A stretch of DNA of 64,000 nt from Phallus indusiatus (lineage: Eukaryota > Basidiomycota > Agaricomycetes > Phallales > Phallaceae). The notes below the pieces were generated by a model. That model was given only the letters and a program-made list of their open reading frames with translations. It was not told where the DNA came from and did not search any database. Each line of letters begins with the position of its first letter. Position 1 is the first letter of the stretch. Shown one piece after another: positions 1 to 12,051 of the stretch. The position numbers and the translations under genes are program-made. The DNA is taken from positions 1,178,001 to 1,242,000 of the forward strand of contig JAQFWX010000009.1 of assembly GCA_027605045.1 (NCBI GenBank), read 5' to 3'.

Positions 1-584
1 GAGTCACTCATATTCGCCCATTTATAATATTCCCCCAACTCCGCTTTTCCTGGAACCCTCAGATTCCCTCAGACCGACGGTCCACTATTCCTGACATCGG
101 CATAGGTCGCCTCATCAATGGTAGCGAGCGCCTCCAAGGTGGCGCTGAGCAGAAAGCTGCCCTCGTAGAAATGAAAAACTTTCCAAATCCTGCCGATATC
201 ATCGATTACCTCAACGTGCGCGACGCTTTTCACCGTGCCTTGGTGCAGGCGTCAGATCAAGTGAAAGCCGCGATAAAGAACGGTGCACTCCCATATAACA
301 TTTCGGTTAAGTGGATTCTGGCAGTGGGTCCATACTTCACCATTCAACATCTTGGTCCATTCAACGAAGCTCACCTTATCACTCGAGGTCATAGACCAAA
401 TGACAGCGGTGACGCAGCTGCAGCGGATTTTATCAAAGCCCTAACAGACACGAGCCGTACCAGACTAATTAATGGACCATTATATCGCATTGGAGATCCA
501 GATGCCGCTTCTGCTATGCATGCGTATCTCTTCTCCCCTGAGGCCATGAGTTTATACACCTCCACAGCTCGTATGAGCCTGTAA
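1..584 (+). CDS. 3' end of an unknown protein gene (5' cut by window edge)
   Basis: The frame is open from position 3 to a TAA at 582-584. Possible 3' splice sites (ending CCTCAG at about 60 and 76) suggest the terminal exon starts there, so the first ATG at 171 is probably internal. The visible C-terminal piece is a soluble, mixed alpha/beta-looking protein of about 165 residues, with no membrane segment and no motif I recognise. It contains the phrase YNISVKWILAVGPYF followed by an HLITRGHRPNDSGDAAAADF stretch. Family unknown. The coding call rests on the long open frame and its natural amino-acid composition. Confidence 0.5.
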   Translation, partial: VTHIRPFIIFPQLRFSWNPQIPSDRRSTIPDIGIGRLINGSERLQGGAEQKAALVEMKNFPNPADIIDYLNVRDAFHRALVQASDQVKAAIKNGALPYNISVKWILAVGPYFTIQHLGPFNEAHLITRGHRPNDSGDAAAADFIKALTDTSRTRLINGPLYRIGDPDAASAMHAYLFSPEAMSLYTSTARMSL

Positions 585-1627
585 CTAACTCAATGTTCAT
601 AGAAATACTTTGATAATCCCCTCAGTTAGTTGTGTATTTCAATTTCGTTGAATTTATTGCGCACAAAATCCGAGACGGGGGAACTGTTAGTGCATCCTCC
701 AAAAAAGAATCAATCACTTCAATGAGTTGAATCTAACATGCCTTGACTTTTGACCGGACGGGCTACGAGAGTACCGAACGGTGAACCCAAACACTTCGTT
801 AACTACAAGTCCGACATTACTCCCCAGTGCCCACATTGTCTCCACAGACCCAGAATCTTTACAGTAAAAACCAGCCCCATGACCCGAACTATGAAGGATG
901 TCCAAGATAACCAGTATTAGGTTCAAAATTCTCTAATTTCATGTCCAAACACAACATCACCTGTATGTTCATTGACGTTTAAACTCAGCCTCTTTTGTTC
1001 TTCATATTTTTCCAGTCGACTGAAACCTTCCGAAAGTGAGTCTAGGTGAAAAAAAAATTGTTCGATTTTCTAAAATCCTGGTTCATTTCGCTTCTCACAC
1101 GGCAGATTATGACCTCTCTCACAAACTCAGCAGGAAACGAGAAACACTCGGTTACGTTAAAGGAGGCCGATGCTACTGCTTTTTTTTTGAAAAGCTTCCT
1201 CTGCGTTGAATGCGGCTGCGACTTATTGAATTGTAGACATGATTGGCCTGTCTTCCCTCAAAATAAAAATAAAAAACTGCAGGACACACCTTGGCGAAAA
1301 GAGGGCCGACGGCTTGTCGCCGGTCGGGTCTATACACCATATTTCAAGGCATACTTACATATAATCGTAGCTTGTTCTTTCTTTCTTAGTTTGAATTTAA
1401 AAATGACTGCCAGTGTAATTGTGTGTAACACTAGTTTCTAAATATTAGTCGCTGCTTTACGACGCGTGCCCTTATAACGTGATGAACGCGCAAAGCGCTC
1501 GGGGTTTTGATCAAATGCATCTCCTCGGACTCCCTGGAAGCCGAAAAAACACCTTCCGTACCATATCGTTTTTTAAGCCAGCAAGTACCTATGCTGCAGA
1601 TGTTTGTCATTCCCACCCCGTTTTGCA
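585..1627. other. intergenic, no gene seen
   Basis: AT-rich spacer between the first gene and the alpha/beta hydrolase. A 131-residue open frame at 1046-1441 has low-complexity runs (poly-T, AAATAAAAATAAAAAA) and no family resemblance, so it is not called. The last 200 bases should contain the promoter of the gene at 1628. Confidence 0.5.
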
Positions 1628-2829
1628 ATGGTTGACTTCAAGAAGCTGGTCGTCAATGATGCTGGTATTGAAATAGCATACACCGACAGTGGTGCTCCTG
1701 CCCAAACATCATATCTTACCATCGTGGCTCTCCATGGTATCTGCTTCACAGCTCGTTAGTCCTCAGCACCAGTCCTTTTCATACCAACTGATATAAATCT
1801 TGATATGCAGCTATTTTCAAACAAGTACAGGCTAACGCTGCAGCCAAGGGTATCCGATTTGTAGCCATCAATCGTCGCAACTACCCCGAATCTACACCAT
1901 ACTCACCGGCCGAAATCGAAATTCTTGACAAAGGAACAGAAGAACAGAAGAACGTTTGGCTAGACACTCGTGGGCACGAAATAGCCTGCTTTATTGTTTC
2001 TTTTATTAAGAAAGAACAAATACCGCCCGTTGCAGGTCGACAAGGTGGTGTGATCCTTCTCGGTTGGTCAGTTGGAGTTGGAGAGGCCAATGGAACCATC
2101 GCTGCGGCTGATACGCTACCCGCGGATATTCGTAGAACGTTCACGAGCTATATTAGGGGGCTCATTCTGCATGGTATGTACATATGTATATAGATTACTC
2201 TGACATGTTTACTTTCTTATTAAATTTAGAGGCTGGCTCAATCATGATGGGACTACCTATGCCAGAAAAGAACTACACTCCGTCCTTGGATGAATATATT
2301 CCATCCGAATACCGTCTCCCCATGTTCATTCAGTGGGTAACAGGCTACTTCAAACACGGTGACTTGAGCACTCGAGACCTTAACGCCATATCATACGTTG
2401 TACCAAGTACGCACCGTGTTCCAACCATCTTCAATATCCCAGAAACCGATCGAAAAGAAATAATTTTCGATGATGCGAAAGTTTTTGTGGAATCCAAGAT
2501 TATGCTCGGTCTTCCCGCTCAGCTTCATAAAGCGTACCGCAAGGCTTTGTTCAGTCCGGATACACAAAGACTCTTTCCCAATTTGAAGATAGGCTACTTG
2601 GCGGGAACAGAGACTGCTTCATTCGGTATTGACAATTTCTGGAAAGTTCAGCACGACGCAGAGGAAGCTGGGACCGAATCTATATTGTTCAAACTACAAC
2701 CTAATATTAATCATTTCGTGAGCTATTAGTTTTTCCAATATCTCCTATTCATTTATTTTTCTCGTATAGGTTATTTGGGATGAACCGTCTAAGGCCATAG
2801 ATCTCTACATAGAATGCGCAGGTCTTTAA
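1628..2829 (+). CDS. alpha/beta-hydrolase fold protein
   Basis: Four exons: 1628-1754, 1811-2173, 2230-2717, 2770-2829, giving 345 residues. The donor GTTAGT at 1755 is preferred to the upstream GTATCT because it yields LHGICFTAPIF, the usual LHG oxyanion-loop segment of this fold. The nucleophile elbow is GWSVG (Ser about residue 129), preceded by strand GGVILL. After it come a variable cap with LGLPAQLHKAYRKALF and a short last exon ending YIECAGL. The fold family includes esterases, epoxide hydrolases and related enzymes; the substrate cannot be told. There is no signal peptide, so it is probably cytosolic. The acid and histidine of the triad are not obvious. Members of this type are common in mushroom genomes as 'alpha/beta-hydrolase'. 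Confidence 0.82.
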
Positions 2830-4216
2830 ATGTATCATCTCTGTTTCCGAATGGGGTGCTCGCTGTTGGGATCTTTTAACTGACGGACAAACCATTTCCA
2901 GTAGCCAAATTTGGGTGAAAGTATCAATATGTTCAATATTTGCAAGGCTGATAATGAATCATGATCGAGATCGGTGCCTGCTTAATGCTGCAAAAGATAT
3001 TTTTAATGACAACACTGGTCCAACTCGTACTAAGTAAACTTGAATTAAACTTTATTCATAAGGCTCATTTACAAATAAACCTGCCAAATGGTTACACGGT
3101 AATTCAGCAAGAACTTATTTAATTAGTGGCCCGACGGGCTCAAAGTTGTTAATTTATGGACGTTGAACTATTAGGCAGCGCAGAGTGAGTTCTACTAATT
3201 GATTGAACCCAACTCTGTTTAAGTTTAGATTTAGAAACAAATGTATCAAGTACTTCATTGACATCAGTACCAGAGAGATTAGTACACCACTATATGACCT
3301 GGAGAGCTTTTCGTAAACACACCGTTAGGGCGTCTATTACGTAACCTCAAAATGATTAGGCTCCATTGTCCACAACACGGCGACGAGTCACGTCAACCAA
3401 AATTGCAAAGCAACATGTTTGGTTCCTTTTTTCTCTTTTGAATGCTCAACTTTCTGAATGACCTGATTTAAGGAACAAAATCTCCGTTACAGAAGATTCG
3501 GAAATATGAAATGACAGCATTGAACGATTTGTCATTAATAGCAGACTATTAGCAGTGTTCTTTGAGTGCTCTTTTGCTCGCGCTCAGGATCCGAGTTTCG
3601 AAATAAATTTTCCCCGAGTATGTCACCAATTTTTTTATGCTTTTTTTTCTAGTCATCGACTGCCGTAATAGCTATCATTACCCCAATGTCCGCTGAAACG
3701 AGGCGAGAGTCGATCAACCAAGAGCGTAGAAGAGCGTCCACGGGGATGCGATTTTCAGAACCTGTTTAAGCACAATATTCCCAAGTTCAAGGTCACCTTG
3801 ACCAAAATGCTTCTTGGGAAATGATTATTTTGCAACATACTTCGTACTTCGTGAGGCGTTTTTCCTACGGCACGCCTTCTTTCTTGATCACTCTCACGTT
3901 TATCCTCCCACGTCTACCCTTCGCGAATCTCGTTCCACTATAAGAAGAAATATCTTGGCCCATCTGATGCTGACATCGAACTTTTGTCAAAGTCATATGT
4001 CCATGGTTCATTCATGAAAATTTGACAGAATTAACCAGTTTTTGCCTAATTTACCCAAGGTCCTGACGTGTCGTCCTACCACGCGTGACAGCTCTTACGG
4101 TCCGCCACTTAGACCAAATCTCATTAACGAACATTACATCCTAGTATAGAAGAACGAAGTCAAGCGAAATTTACCTCAAAATTCCTTGAAGCGTCATAAG
4201 CGAAGATTCTGGAGGC
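2830..4216. other. intergenic, no gene seen
   Basis: About 1.4 kb with no open frame that looks coding. The 67-residue frame at 3814-4017 has no ATG context or homology. The right-hand part is the upstream region of the carboxylesterase gene. Confidence 0.5.
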
Positions 4217-4223
4217 TATATAA
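4217..4223 (+). promoter_or_regulatory. TATA box of the carboxylesterase gene
   Basis: TATATAA lies 41 bases before the chosen ATG at 4264. That would place transcription start only a few bases upstream of the ATG and supports that start over an in-frame TTG further upstream. Confidence 0.5.
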
Positions 4224-4263
4224 CGAACGGGGAAGCACTACAAAACCTCTAAGCTCACTTAGA

Positions 4264-6119
4264 ATGAGCTCCTGGAAAAAATCATTGTGGGTAAAGGCAG
4301 CCCTTACCTGCCTCTCATCTTCTTTATTCACCGTTGTCTCTTCCAAAGATCCTCTCGTCGACCTCGGTTACTCAGTTTACGAGGGCACTGCACAGAGCAA
4401 CGGTCAAAACCAATTCCTCGGAATTCGATTCGCAGCACCTCCTTTAGGTGATTTACGTTTCCGCAATCCCCAACCTCCTTTGACCACTACCGGAGTACAA
4501 CCTGCCAAGGAGTTTGGGAACATTTGCTTTGGAGTAGGTCAAGGGCTCTTGGCCGCTTCGGGCGAAGACTGCTTGTTTTTGAATGTTTGGGCACCGTCAG
4601 ATGCAACCCCGGAATCCAAGCTCCCTGTTTTCTTCTGGATTCAAGGCGGAGGGTATTGCACAAATGCAAACGCCAACGTAACTAATTTCTTAGACCACTT
4701 TCATTAATCTTCTAGGTTTAAGCTGATTTAAATCTAGTATAACGGTTCGGAGTTGGTACAATTTACGGGAAATCAGATGGTATTTGTCAACATCAATTAT
4801 CGCGTCGGTCCTTTCGGGTTTTTGGCTAGCGAAAAGGTCGTGAATAATGGCGATCTGAATGTCGGATTCCAGGATGAACGATTTGCACTGGAATGGGTTC
4901 AGCAGCACATAACCAAAGTTTGTCCACCATGTTTGTTTGATATACCCGTCCTATCTAATTAATTTCATGCTTAATTCAGTTTGGCGGAGATCCTGACAGA
5001 GTTGTTCTAGTAGGGGACAGTGCTGGGGCCGGTAGCGTCGCACTTCACCTTGTCGCATTTGGTGGGGCTCCAACCAATCTTTTTGCTGGTGTATTCGGCA
5101 TATCTCCATTCTTCCCAACCCAGCTCCAAGTCTCTCAGTTAGAATGGCAGTTTGACTTATTTGCTTCCAGGGCAGGATGCGGGTCAAGCGAAGACCCGTT
5201 AACCTGCCTTCGTGAACAAAATAGTACAGTGCTCCAACTGGCGAATCAGGGAATGGCCTACCCTGGTAGAACGAGTGATTCACTATTCCCGTTCACGCCG
5301 ACAATCGACGGTGATCTCTTTCCTGATTTCCCTTATCGACTTTTCGAAGAAGGTAAATTCGTTAAAGTCCCATCTGTATTTGGGTATGCACGCTTTCATA
5401 CTGTCTTTGTTGTTCCTTTTTAAGTCCTCCTATCTTTGTTAGTGATGATACGAATGAAGGAACCATCTTTGCAGCGAATGCCTCCTCTCCCGCAGATGTT
5501 GCGTCCTTCATGAAAGACAATTTCCCTCAATTGTCGGACGAGAACACCGCGGTTATCAATACATTATACCCTAAAGAAGCTCCTTTTAATGGCCACGCCG
5601 CATTCTTCCCGTCAGCCTCGGCTGCATATGGCGAAACAACTTTCGTCTGCCCAGGTCTCGAAATGTCTGCTGTCATATCTCAACACACCCAATCCTGGAA
5701 CTACAGGTTAGGAATTCAGTCAAGGAAAAATATTCCTTTTCTTAAACACTCACTGTTCTCACAGATTCAACGTCTTGACACCTTCAGAAATTCAACAGGG
5801 GATCGGCGTGTCACATACTAGCGAACTAACCAATGTCTTCGGTCCCGGAAATACACCAGCAGGATCAACTACGTCAACTTTCGATTTCGATGATATCTCA
5901 TTAACACCAATACTTCAAGCATATTACACCAGTTTTGTTCGTTTCCTCGATCCTAATGCGCGCACAGTAAAAGGTAGCGTGTTCTGGCCCGAGTTTAGCC
6001 CTGACACGAACGAGCGGCTTCTTTTACAAGTCAATGCTACGACTGTGGAGACCGTACCTAACGATCAATTGTCTCGATGTCAATTCTGGAAAGGCTTGGG
6101 TATTCAAATGGAGCAGTAA
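4264..6119 (+). CDS. secreted type-B carboxylesterase / lipase
   Basis: Five exons: 4264-4677, 4738-4917, 4980-5383, 5443-5706, 5765-6119; 538 residues, the usual length for the cholinesterase/carboxylesterase-B family. The N-terminus (MSSWKKSLWVKAALTCLSSS) is a clear signal peptide, so the enzyme is probably extracellular. Family marks in order: FLGIRFAAPPLGDLRF; EDCLFLNVWAP; the oxyanion GGGY; nucleophile elbow GDSAGAGS (Ser about 212, with GDSAG in place of the common GESAG); acid Glu about 338 in DDTNEGT; histidine about 438 in GVSHTSEL. All three catalytic residues are present. It should hydrolyse carboxylic esters or acylglycerols. The exon joins are phase-consistent and restore every family motif. 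The exact substrate is unknown. Confidence 0.9.
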
Positions 6120-6919
6120 TATGATTTATTAGCGTTACGCACGATTGTATTTCACCGTTTTGGAATTAGAAGTGTAAAGAATTTTTCTTTCGATCTCAGC
6201 GCCGATGAACAATAAGTTTCATTGGGTTCCGGCGAAATATTTAAGTATTCATATGAGACGAACTCGTACCAAAACTGCAGCTGGCATTGGAATTAGAGAT
6301 TTGCATGGCGAGCGTGTTGTTATGTCACTTATTTCGGTCCTTCGTAGTGCAGTCGACGTACTACAAAAGGTTAATTATACATACCAGCAACGAAGCTCAG
6401 TTTAACAGCGCAGACTCGAGCAATAACGAGTAACCGAAACAGTAAAAGATTTAATTGTAACTCGGCTAAATAAAGGTATCTATACTGGCGGAGGGTCGGT
6501 TGCTATGATGCTAGTAGCTACATAGCTTGTGATATGCGATAGGCGCCCATGAGAAAATAATAACACTGCCTGCCCGGATTGCTTATTGACTCATACTCTG
6601 AATGATCTTGGCAGAATCACGCGCTCTAAACCTTATAATACATCGGTTTCTCATAGAGTTCACTTACTATGCATTGTAGTTCGAATTAGCCTTCTCACTA
6701 TGCTTCTCTTTTCTCATAGTTATTGACCGACATTGTTTCGTTTCCGACGAGCTTCATGTAGCTCTGCTCAATTTTTCAGGAGAACTCGGATGACGAACCT
6801 CCCCGAAAACACCTTCAGGTTCAAAGAACAATTGGCGACCAGTGTCAGGCCTCCTCGCTTTAGTATACATCGGTCTGTGAAAGCCGTTTTCGACGTCGCG
6901 AAGCATTTTTCGCTCCACA
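6120..6919. other. intergenic, 3' flank of esterase and upstream region of phospholipase B
   Basis: No coding-like frame supported. Small frames at 6205-6405 and 6733-6924 lack family resemblance. The right end leads into a TATA box. Confidence 0.5.
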
Positions 6920-6925
6920 TATAAA
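6920..6925 (+). promoter_or_regulatory. TATA box upstream of phospholipase B
   Basis: TATAAA, 102 bases before the first in-frame ATG (7027). Transcription starting about 30 bases downstream would include an in-frame hydrophobic stretch (6940-7026) that begins without an ATG. Confidence 0.45.
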
Positions 6926-7026
6926 GCTTATGGGTTTTGAGTCAGTTTTTTCTTCCTATCGGTTCAAGCCGTCGATTGCTCTTTACATTACACCCCCTTT
7001 TATTACTGACTACCACTCAGAACAAC

Positions 7027-9451
7027 ATGTCATACGCACCCAAGCTTAACGTTACTTGTCCTCCCGACGATGTGTTATTCCGCACCTTTTCTGCCAAGCA
7101 CACCACGCTAAATCCAGGAGAAGAAAAGTTCATCAAACTTAGGTCCGAAAAAGTTGTGGAGTCGTGGTTGGAGTGGATTAAAGATTCAGATGTCGATTAC
7201 AACATGCGGACATTCAAGTCTAAACTCCCGAAGGTTGGATTCAGTAGTTCTGGCGGTGCTGGGCGAGCGACGCTTATGGCGGCCAGCGTGTCCAATGCAT
7301 ACGATGCAAGAAACGAAACTGCTAAAAGATATGGCACGGGAGGTTTATATAATGTTGCCTCATATGTAGTCGGCTTATCAGGCAAGTTACTATGTATAAA
7401 GTCCTATAATTCAACGTTCTGTTCTAATGATTTTTGAAGGTGGCGGTTGGGCTACTGGTGGTCTTTCATTCGCCAACGACTCAGTGACTTTTCCCGAACT
7501 TGCGCACAATTGGATATTAGATGTCGATGCGATACCACCAGTCAATGGAAAGACAGCGGGGCTTTTTGAGAGCATTGCCAGGAATGTTGCCGAGAAGAAC
7601 GCGACTGGAGTGTAATATTTTCGCTCCAATTAATTCACTTATGTTTTTTACTCAAATATTTGAATTTCCAGACCGGTCAGCCTGGGCGATCTTTGGGCAG
7701 GCCTTCTATCTCCTCATTTTCTTCCTGGCACGAACAGGGATAATATTTTTGACAACTCAAGTCATGGTGCGGGTGTGTTATGGTCCGATATAACATCCCA
7801 AGAGGCATTTAAGAAAGCGACTAACCCCTTTCCGATTGTCATATCGTGCTCTCGCAGTGGCAACGAGACATCTGTTAGTATGAGTGACATTGTATATGAG
7901 GTACTGTTTTTCCGTGGTCATTTACTTATTCACATTGACAAACGAGTGTACGATTTAGATGACTCCGTTTGAATTTGGCTCGTTCGATCCGAACTTGACC
8001 TCTATGATCAACATGAAATTCGCTGGTACCCCGCTCGATAAGGGAAAACCCGCAACTTCTTCATCATGCGTAACCAATTTCGACCAAGCCAGTTTCATGC
8101 TTTCATCCACCTCCGATATTTTTGATGTTAGTGGTTGAAGAACTCATATCTCTATAACATTTTTCGACTGATTCGATATTTTGCCTCCTCATTACTCAAT
8201 ATTCTAGGATTCAAAAGACGTTGACACTGCTACCGTAATTGCTACAGTCAATGTTCTCGAACCAGGACTCGACAAGGTTTATACTTACACGCTTTTGATT
8301 ATGTGAAAACATGTACTGACAACAACAAATAGTTGGACGAGGAGGGAATCTTACAAACGTTGTGGCCAAATGTGAGTTGGAAAAATTTCTCAACTAACTG
8401 CAGATTTAACTGGTCCCTACCTTAGCCCTTTAAGGGAATAAAACCTGACACTTATGCGGATACCAACTCCTCAATCCTCAGATTAGATGACGGGTCTGAG
8501 AATCACGACAATGTTCCTCTCGAACAGCTTCTAGTTAAAGCAAGAGATATGGATGTCTTAGTGGTGATTGATGCCACTAGCGAGACAACACTTGGGGTGA
8601 AGAACAACTTTCCAAAGTGAGCTATGGATTCCGTTTATTTGTTACTTCCTTCGTCATAACACAACTTTCTTTCTTGGAAAAAAGTGGAACATCCTTAAAT
8701 TTTGCAGAACAACGTCTGAGCACCTTGTTGGCCGCGAATCATCAACAATTACCTCCTATACCTGACGATTTCGCCAAGACTGGTGTTAATCTACATGTAA
8801 CCTTCTTTGGTTGCGATCCGAACGAGAAGTCTCCCGAATTTCCCTTGATGATCTACGTGCCCAACTCGCCACCTTGCACCGGGGAGGATCCAGTTACAAA
8901 GTAAGTGGCAGAAAGAAAAAAGTATTAATTCTTTTCGCTATCTATTTTCTAACTACTGAGAACCTAGTGCTCCTTCGACGCAATCGAACTTCTCCCTGTT
9001 ACATCAGGACCGTTTCTTCGACCAAGGATTCCTCGCGGCTACATGTGGCTTTGTTGAAAATTCCCTTGGAATTGACGAGAACTTCCCAACATGTTTGAAA
9101 TGTGCTGCTATCGACCGCGCTCGGTTATCTACATACCCGGTTACCCCTCGCTCGCACAAATGTCAAAAATGTTTTGACAAGTACTGTTTTGATCCCAAAC
9201 ATCCTGATTCACTCTCAGAATTCCCTGGTCGCAAGTTCCAATTCGTTTCGCCAGACGGCAGCAATAGCAGCTCCACACTTATTGATGATGGTAGTGCGCA
9301 AATTAGCTCTTTGCACGCTAGAGCTGTTCGTCCCGTCCTCACCAGTAGCAACTCAGTTCCTTCTCACGTTCTTGGTGCTTTCTCCATATTGGCGGTGCTA
9401 CTCTGTTTCAGGTACGTCTGGATACGTCAAATTTGTGTTTTCGCTTTCTAA
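7027..9451 (+). CDS. phospholipase B / lysophospholipase (PLA2_B catalytic domain)
   Basis: Nine exons: 7027-7381, 7440-7611, 7672-7900, 7959-8126, 8208-8276, 8333-8371, 8426-8616, 8685-8900, 8968-9451; 640 residues with all phases consistent. It releases fatty acids from phospholipids and lysophospholipids at the cell surface or outside. Marks: FSSSGGAGRA (oxyanion and Arg region), nucleophile GLSGGGWATGG (Ser about 118), YEMTPFEFGSFDP, DQASFM, LDDGSENHDNVPLEQLL (catalytic Asp about 365), NGTSL, and a Cys-rich C-terminal part (CLKCAAIDR, KCQKCFDKYCFDP). The C-terminus (SHVLGAFSILAVLLCF) looks like a GPI-anchor signal. A further intron at 9412 could instead end the protein with a short basic tail at 9489. 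Intron 1 has a GC-AG donor (GCAAGT). The ATG at 7027 lacks a signal peptide. The in-frame sequence just upstream (SSRRLLFTLHPLLLL) looks like one but has only a TTG. Confidence 0.88.
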
Positions 9452-9704
9452 AAACAAACTCAAGTTTCCTTATTAACCGCCGTCGTTGATATTACTGAAA
9501 GCGTCGCAACGGGTATGAAAGGGCTGTGAAAGTTTATTCATGCAGTGTTCCAGCAGCAATATTCTTACGTCTATTTATTTTGGACTCAGAATTCTTTACA
9601 TGTATTTATTCAATATGATATATAGTCACTATAGGTCTGACGAGACCCCTGGTATACATCATGATCGTTGCATCAACGTTTAGTGCTTCAAAACTTTTTG
9701 CAAA

Positions 9705-10645
9705 TTACATCAAATTTTGCTTAATGAAATCAGCAGTGTCGTTCACATGAGGAAACGGTGTAATCGGTTTGTCACTAGATTGAAAGATAATGATGAAATC
9801 GGTTAAAATCGTGCCGACAAGAGAAAGCGTACACTTGAAGGAATTCGGTCAAAGGCCCCCATCCTTGACTGATGTCGTATACCAGTAATTTCTCGGAAGG
9901 AATAGTGTCTTTCACTCGTTGATTATGACGAAGAATCTCACCCTGCGTATCGGTGGATAACCTGTTTCGATGATAACGACCTTCCCCGGATGTGTTTTAA
10001 TGGTTGTTGTTACGAAGAAGATCGATTAGAACTTGTACGTACTTTCCATGTCATTATCAAGCCAATTGACCATCTCTCTGAAGAACGGACTTGAGTCGGT
10101 GTAGTCTTGAAATTTTTTCGAGGCCTTCATAATGGTAGCTCTCATGCTGGTTTCCCATTTGACCGGGTCCCTCGTTGTCTGCATTATCAGGATAAATAAT
10201 TGGTATAACAATCCAGAAAATGATATTGGCTGTCAAACGCACTAATATAAACTTAGCATCGGGATAAGCTTCATACAACTTCTCGTAGTAAATAGCCGCA
10301 GGATAGTCTAAAATGGAATTATAGTCTTTCAAAAGCTCCCGCATGTCGTCAAGACTCGCTGAGCCTGTAATCGTCATCGCGAATTCAGTGACACTCCGTG
10401 ATTGCATTTCGACAAAACCTGCCTTCTCCCAAATTGAACCATGTCTTGATCTCGTTTGGATCCTGCTTCTGAAGAATCGTTTTCATATGATAACATGGGC
10501 CGAAACCCAAATGTTCCAATGCAACCATCAAACTTGTAGTTTGAGAATGAATGAATCAGAAAAGATCTAAGTACTGGAAGAAAAATTCGTGACGTACACC
10601 TGTCCGGCCCAGTCCTAAACATATCACCTTTGGTTTGGAAGTCAT
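9705..10645 (-). pseudogene. sulfotransferase-like P-loop protein (Sulfotransfer_4 type), frameshifted
   Basis: Read on the minus strand the start is MTSKPKVICLGLGRTG, the P-loop-type N-terminus of a fungal family annotated as sulfotransferase or P-loop NTPase. It continues LEHLGFGPCYHMKTILQ, WFNLGEG, DYPAAIYYEKLYEAYPDAKF, TTRDPVKWETSMR, and ends EKLLVYDISQGWGPLTEFL then DKPITPFPHVNDTADF before TAA at 9705-9707. Introns with GTGCGT, GTACGT and GTACGC donors join these pieces. Two problems suggest a broken gene. Between GEG and FVEMQSR (about 10412-10420) two bases appear missing relative to the family phrase GEGKGF, shifting frame. The first intron also has no acceptor that restores the residues after GRTG. 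Either recent damage or assembly error would explain this. Confidence 0.7.
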
Positions 10646-12051
10646 TATCAAGTAGTTGTCTGGGAAGATCTTGAAAGCTCAGCCGGAAGCATAATTATAT
10701 ATATATTTTTTTTTCAAGAAAAGCGGTACTCGGTGATATATGATATGCGGTATATGACGTCCGAACCGCGTACTGTTTTTCCCACGATGACAACAATGAT
10801 TTGGCCTCATCTTCAGTCTCATTCAACTTATGGAATGGCATTCACAGTTTGCAGTGGCGATCGCTGCCAACTAAGGGCCGATGCTTTGACGACAGGCAAA
10901 ACTGAACAGCGGGCGTGTCATCCTGGGAACGAGCTTGTGTGCCGGCCGAACTCATTGTCTTCAAACCGGAGTGCGAGATATTGGTATAATTACTGGTATC
11001 TACAAACACTTTATCAAGCCAATCGAGACTGGAATCAATTATAACACGGTGTACGTACGATAATATATTGGGAGTTCATATATAATATTCATTTCTCCAC
11101 TTATATAGTTTCATGGTATTGGCTTGAAGGGATCGCCGACCGCTGCCCACTGTTGCAACCGAGTTATCTGTAGCAGCTTGTGAACACAAAGTGTGTTGCT
11201 AGTAGGTATCTTGAAACCCGACAATTTGAGAAGTATGGGATTGAGTGGACAAACCTCAAGTTCGCGTATGTTTTTGCCAGGGAATCATGCTAAATTGTTC
11301 GAGCTGATTTGATCCAGATTTCCAATCCTGCGGCCCCAACGAAGGAATTCCTTATGAGAATCCTCCGAACGTTGGTACCTATTATATCAGCGATAAAAGG
11401 GATTTGCGTGGCATAGGCCGCATCACTCAGTCTGTTATCTTTATTTCTCGTTCCTTAGATGGGCGTCGGGACCGAGTTTCAAAGGGCGCTGAATATTTGC
11501 ATATGCCAGGAGAAACGTCCGATTCAAAAGGTGTATATGACGTTTTATATCATGTATTGTTATTTGATAAAAAGCAACGAGATACACCTCTAATTGTGCT
11601 TACGACTCGTGACATCACAAAGGTTCTTCTGTGAACAGTTGCAATAGTTACAACCCTACAACTTGCGCGCCCTTCTATATGTAATTGTTTTTTTTTCGAA
11701 GGGAAAAGCTGTCCGGTGGAACTGCAAGAGCTGTGGACACGATCGCGCTATTGAAAGTAAAAGGACTGGCAAGCACTGCTTTGCAGCTGCTGAGGGATTT
11801 TGAAATGTCTTCCGCGCTCAAATGTAGCGCACGTTGTTTCTTTCGTAGATATTAGATAGAACGAAATTACAAGAATGAGTACTTAATTCATAGCGATGAA
11901 ACAGGCCTGCAAAGCCGAGCTGAAATGAAATGACGTGGGTGGACAACCTTACTGAGGCTGCGGACAGCCTCCACTAATAATAATCCGCGGCAGTCCGGCG
12001 CTTCTTTTCTCCCAAAAATTACCTACTCTTCACCAAGCTCCACGTCTGTCG
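10646..12051. other. intergenic, no convincing gene
   Basis: Divergent spacer between the minus-strand sulfotransferase-like gene and OSBP. Open frames at 10733-11044 and 11404-11634 are short and resemble no family. The interval must hold both promoters. Confidence 0.45.

Noticed and set aside
1046..1441. 131-residue open frame between the first two genes
   Set aside because: Low-complexity A/T runs, no splice or family support, flanked by stops in AT-rich spacer.
10733..11044. 103-residue open frame downstream of a TATATATA tract
   Set aside because: No recognisable motif and no continuation by splicing; composition like spacer.
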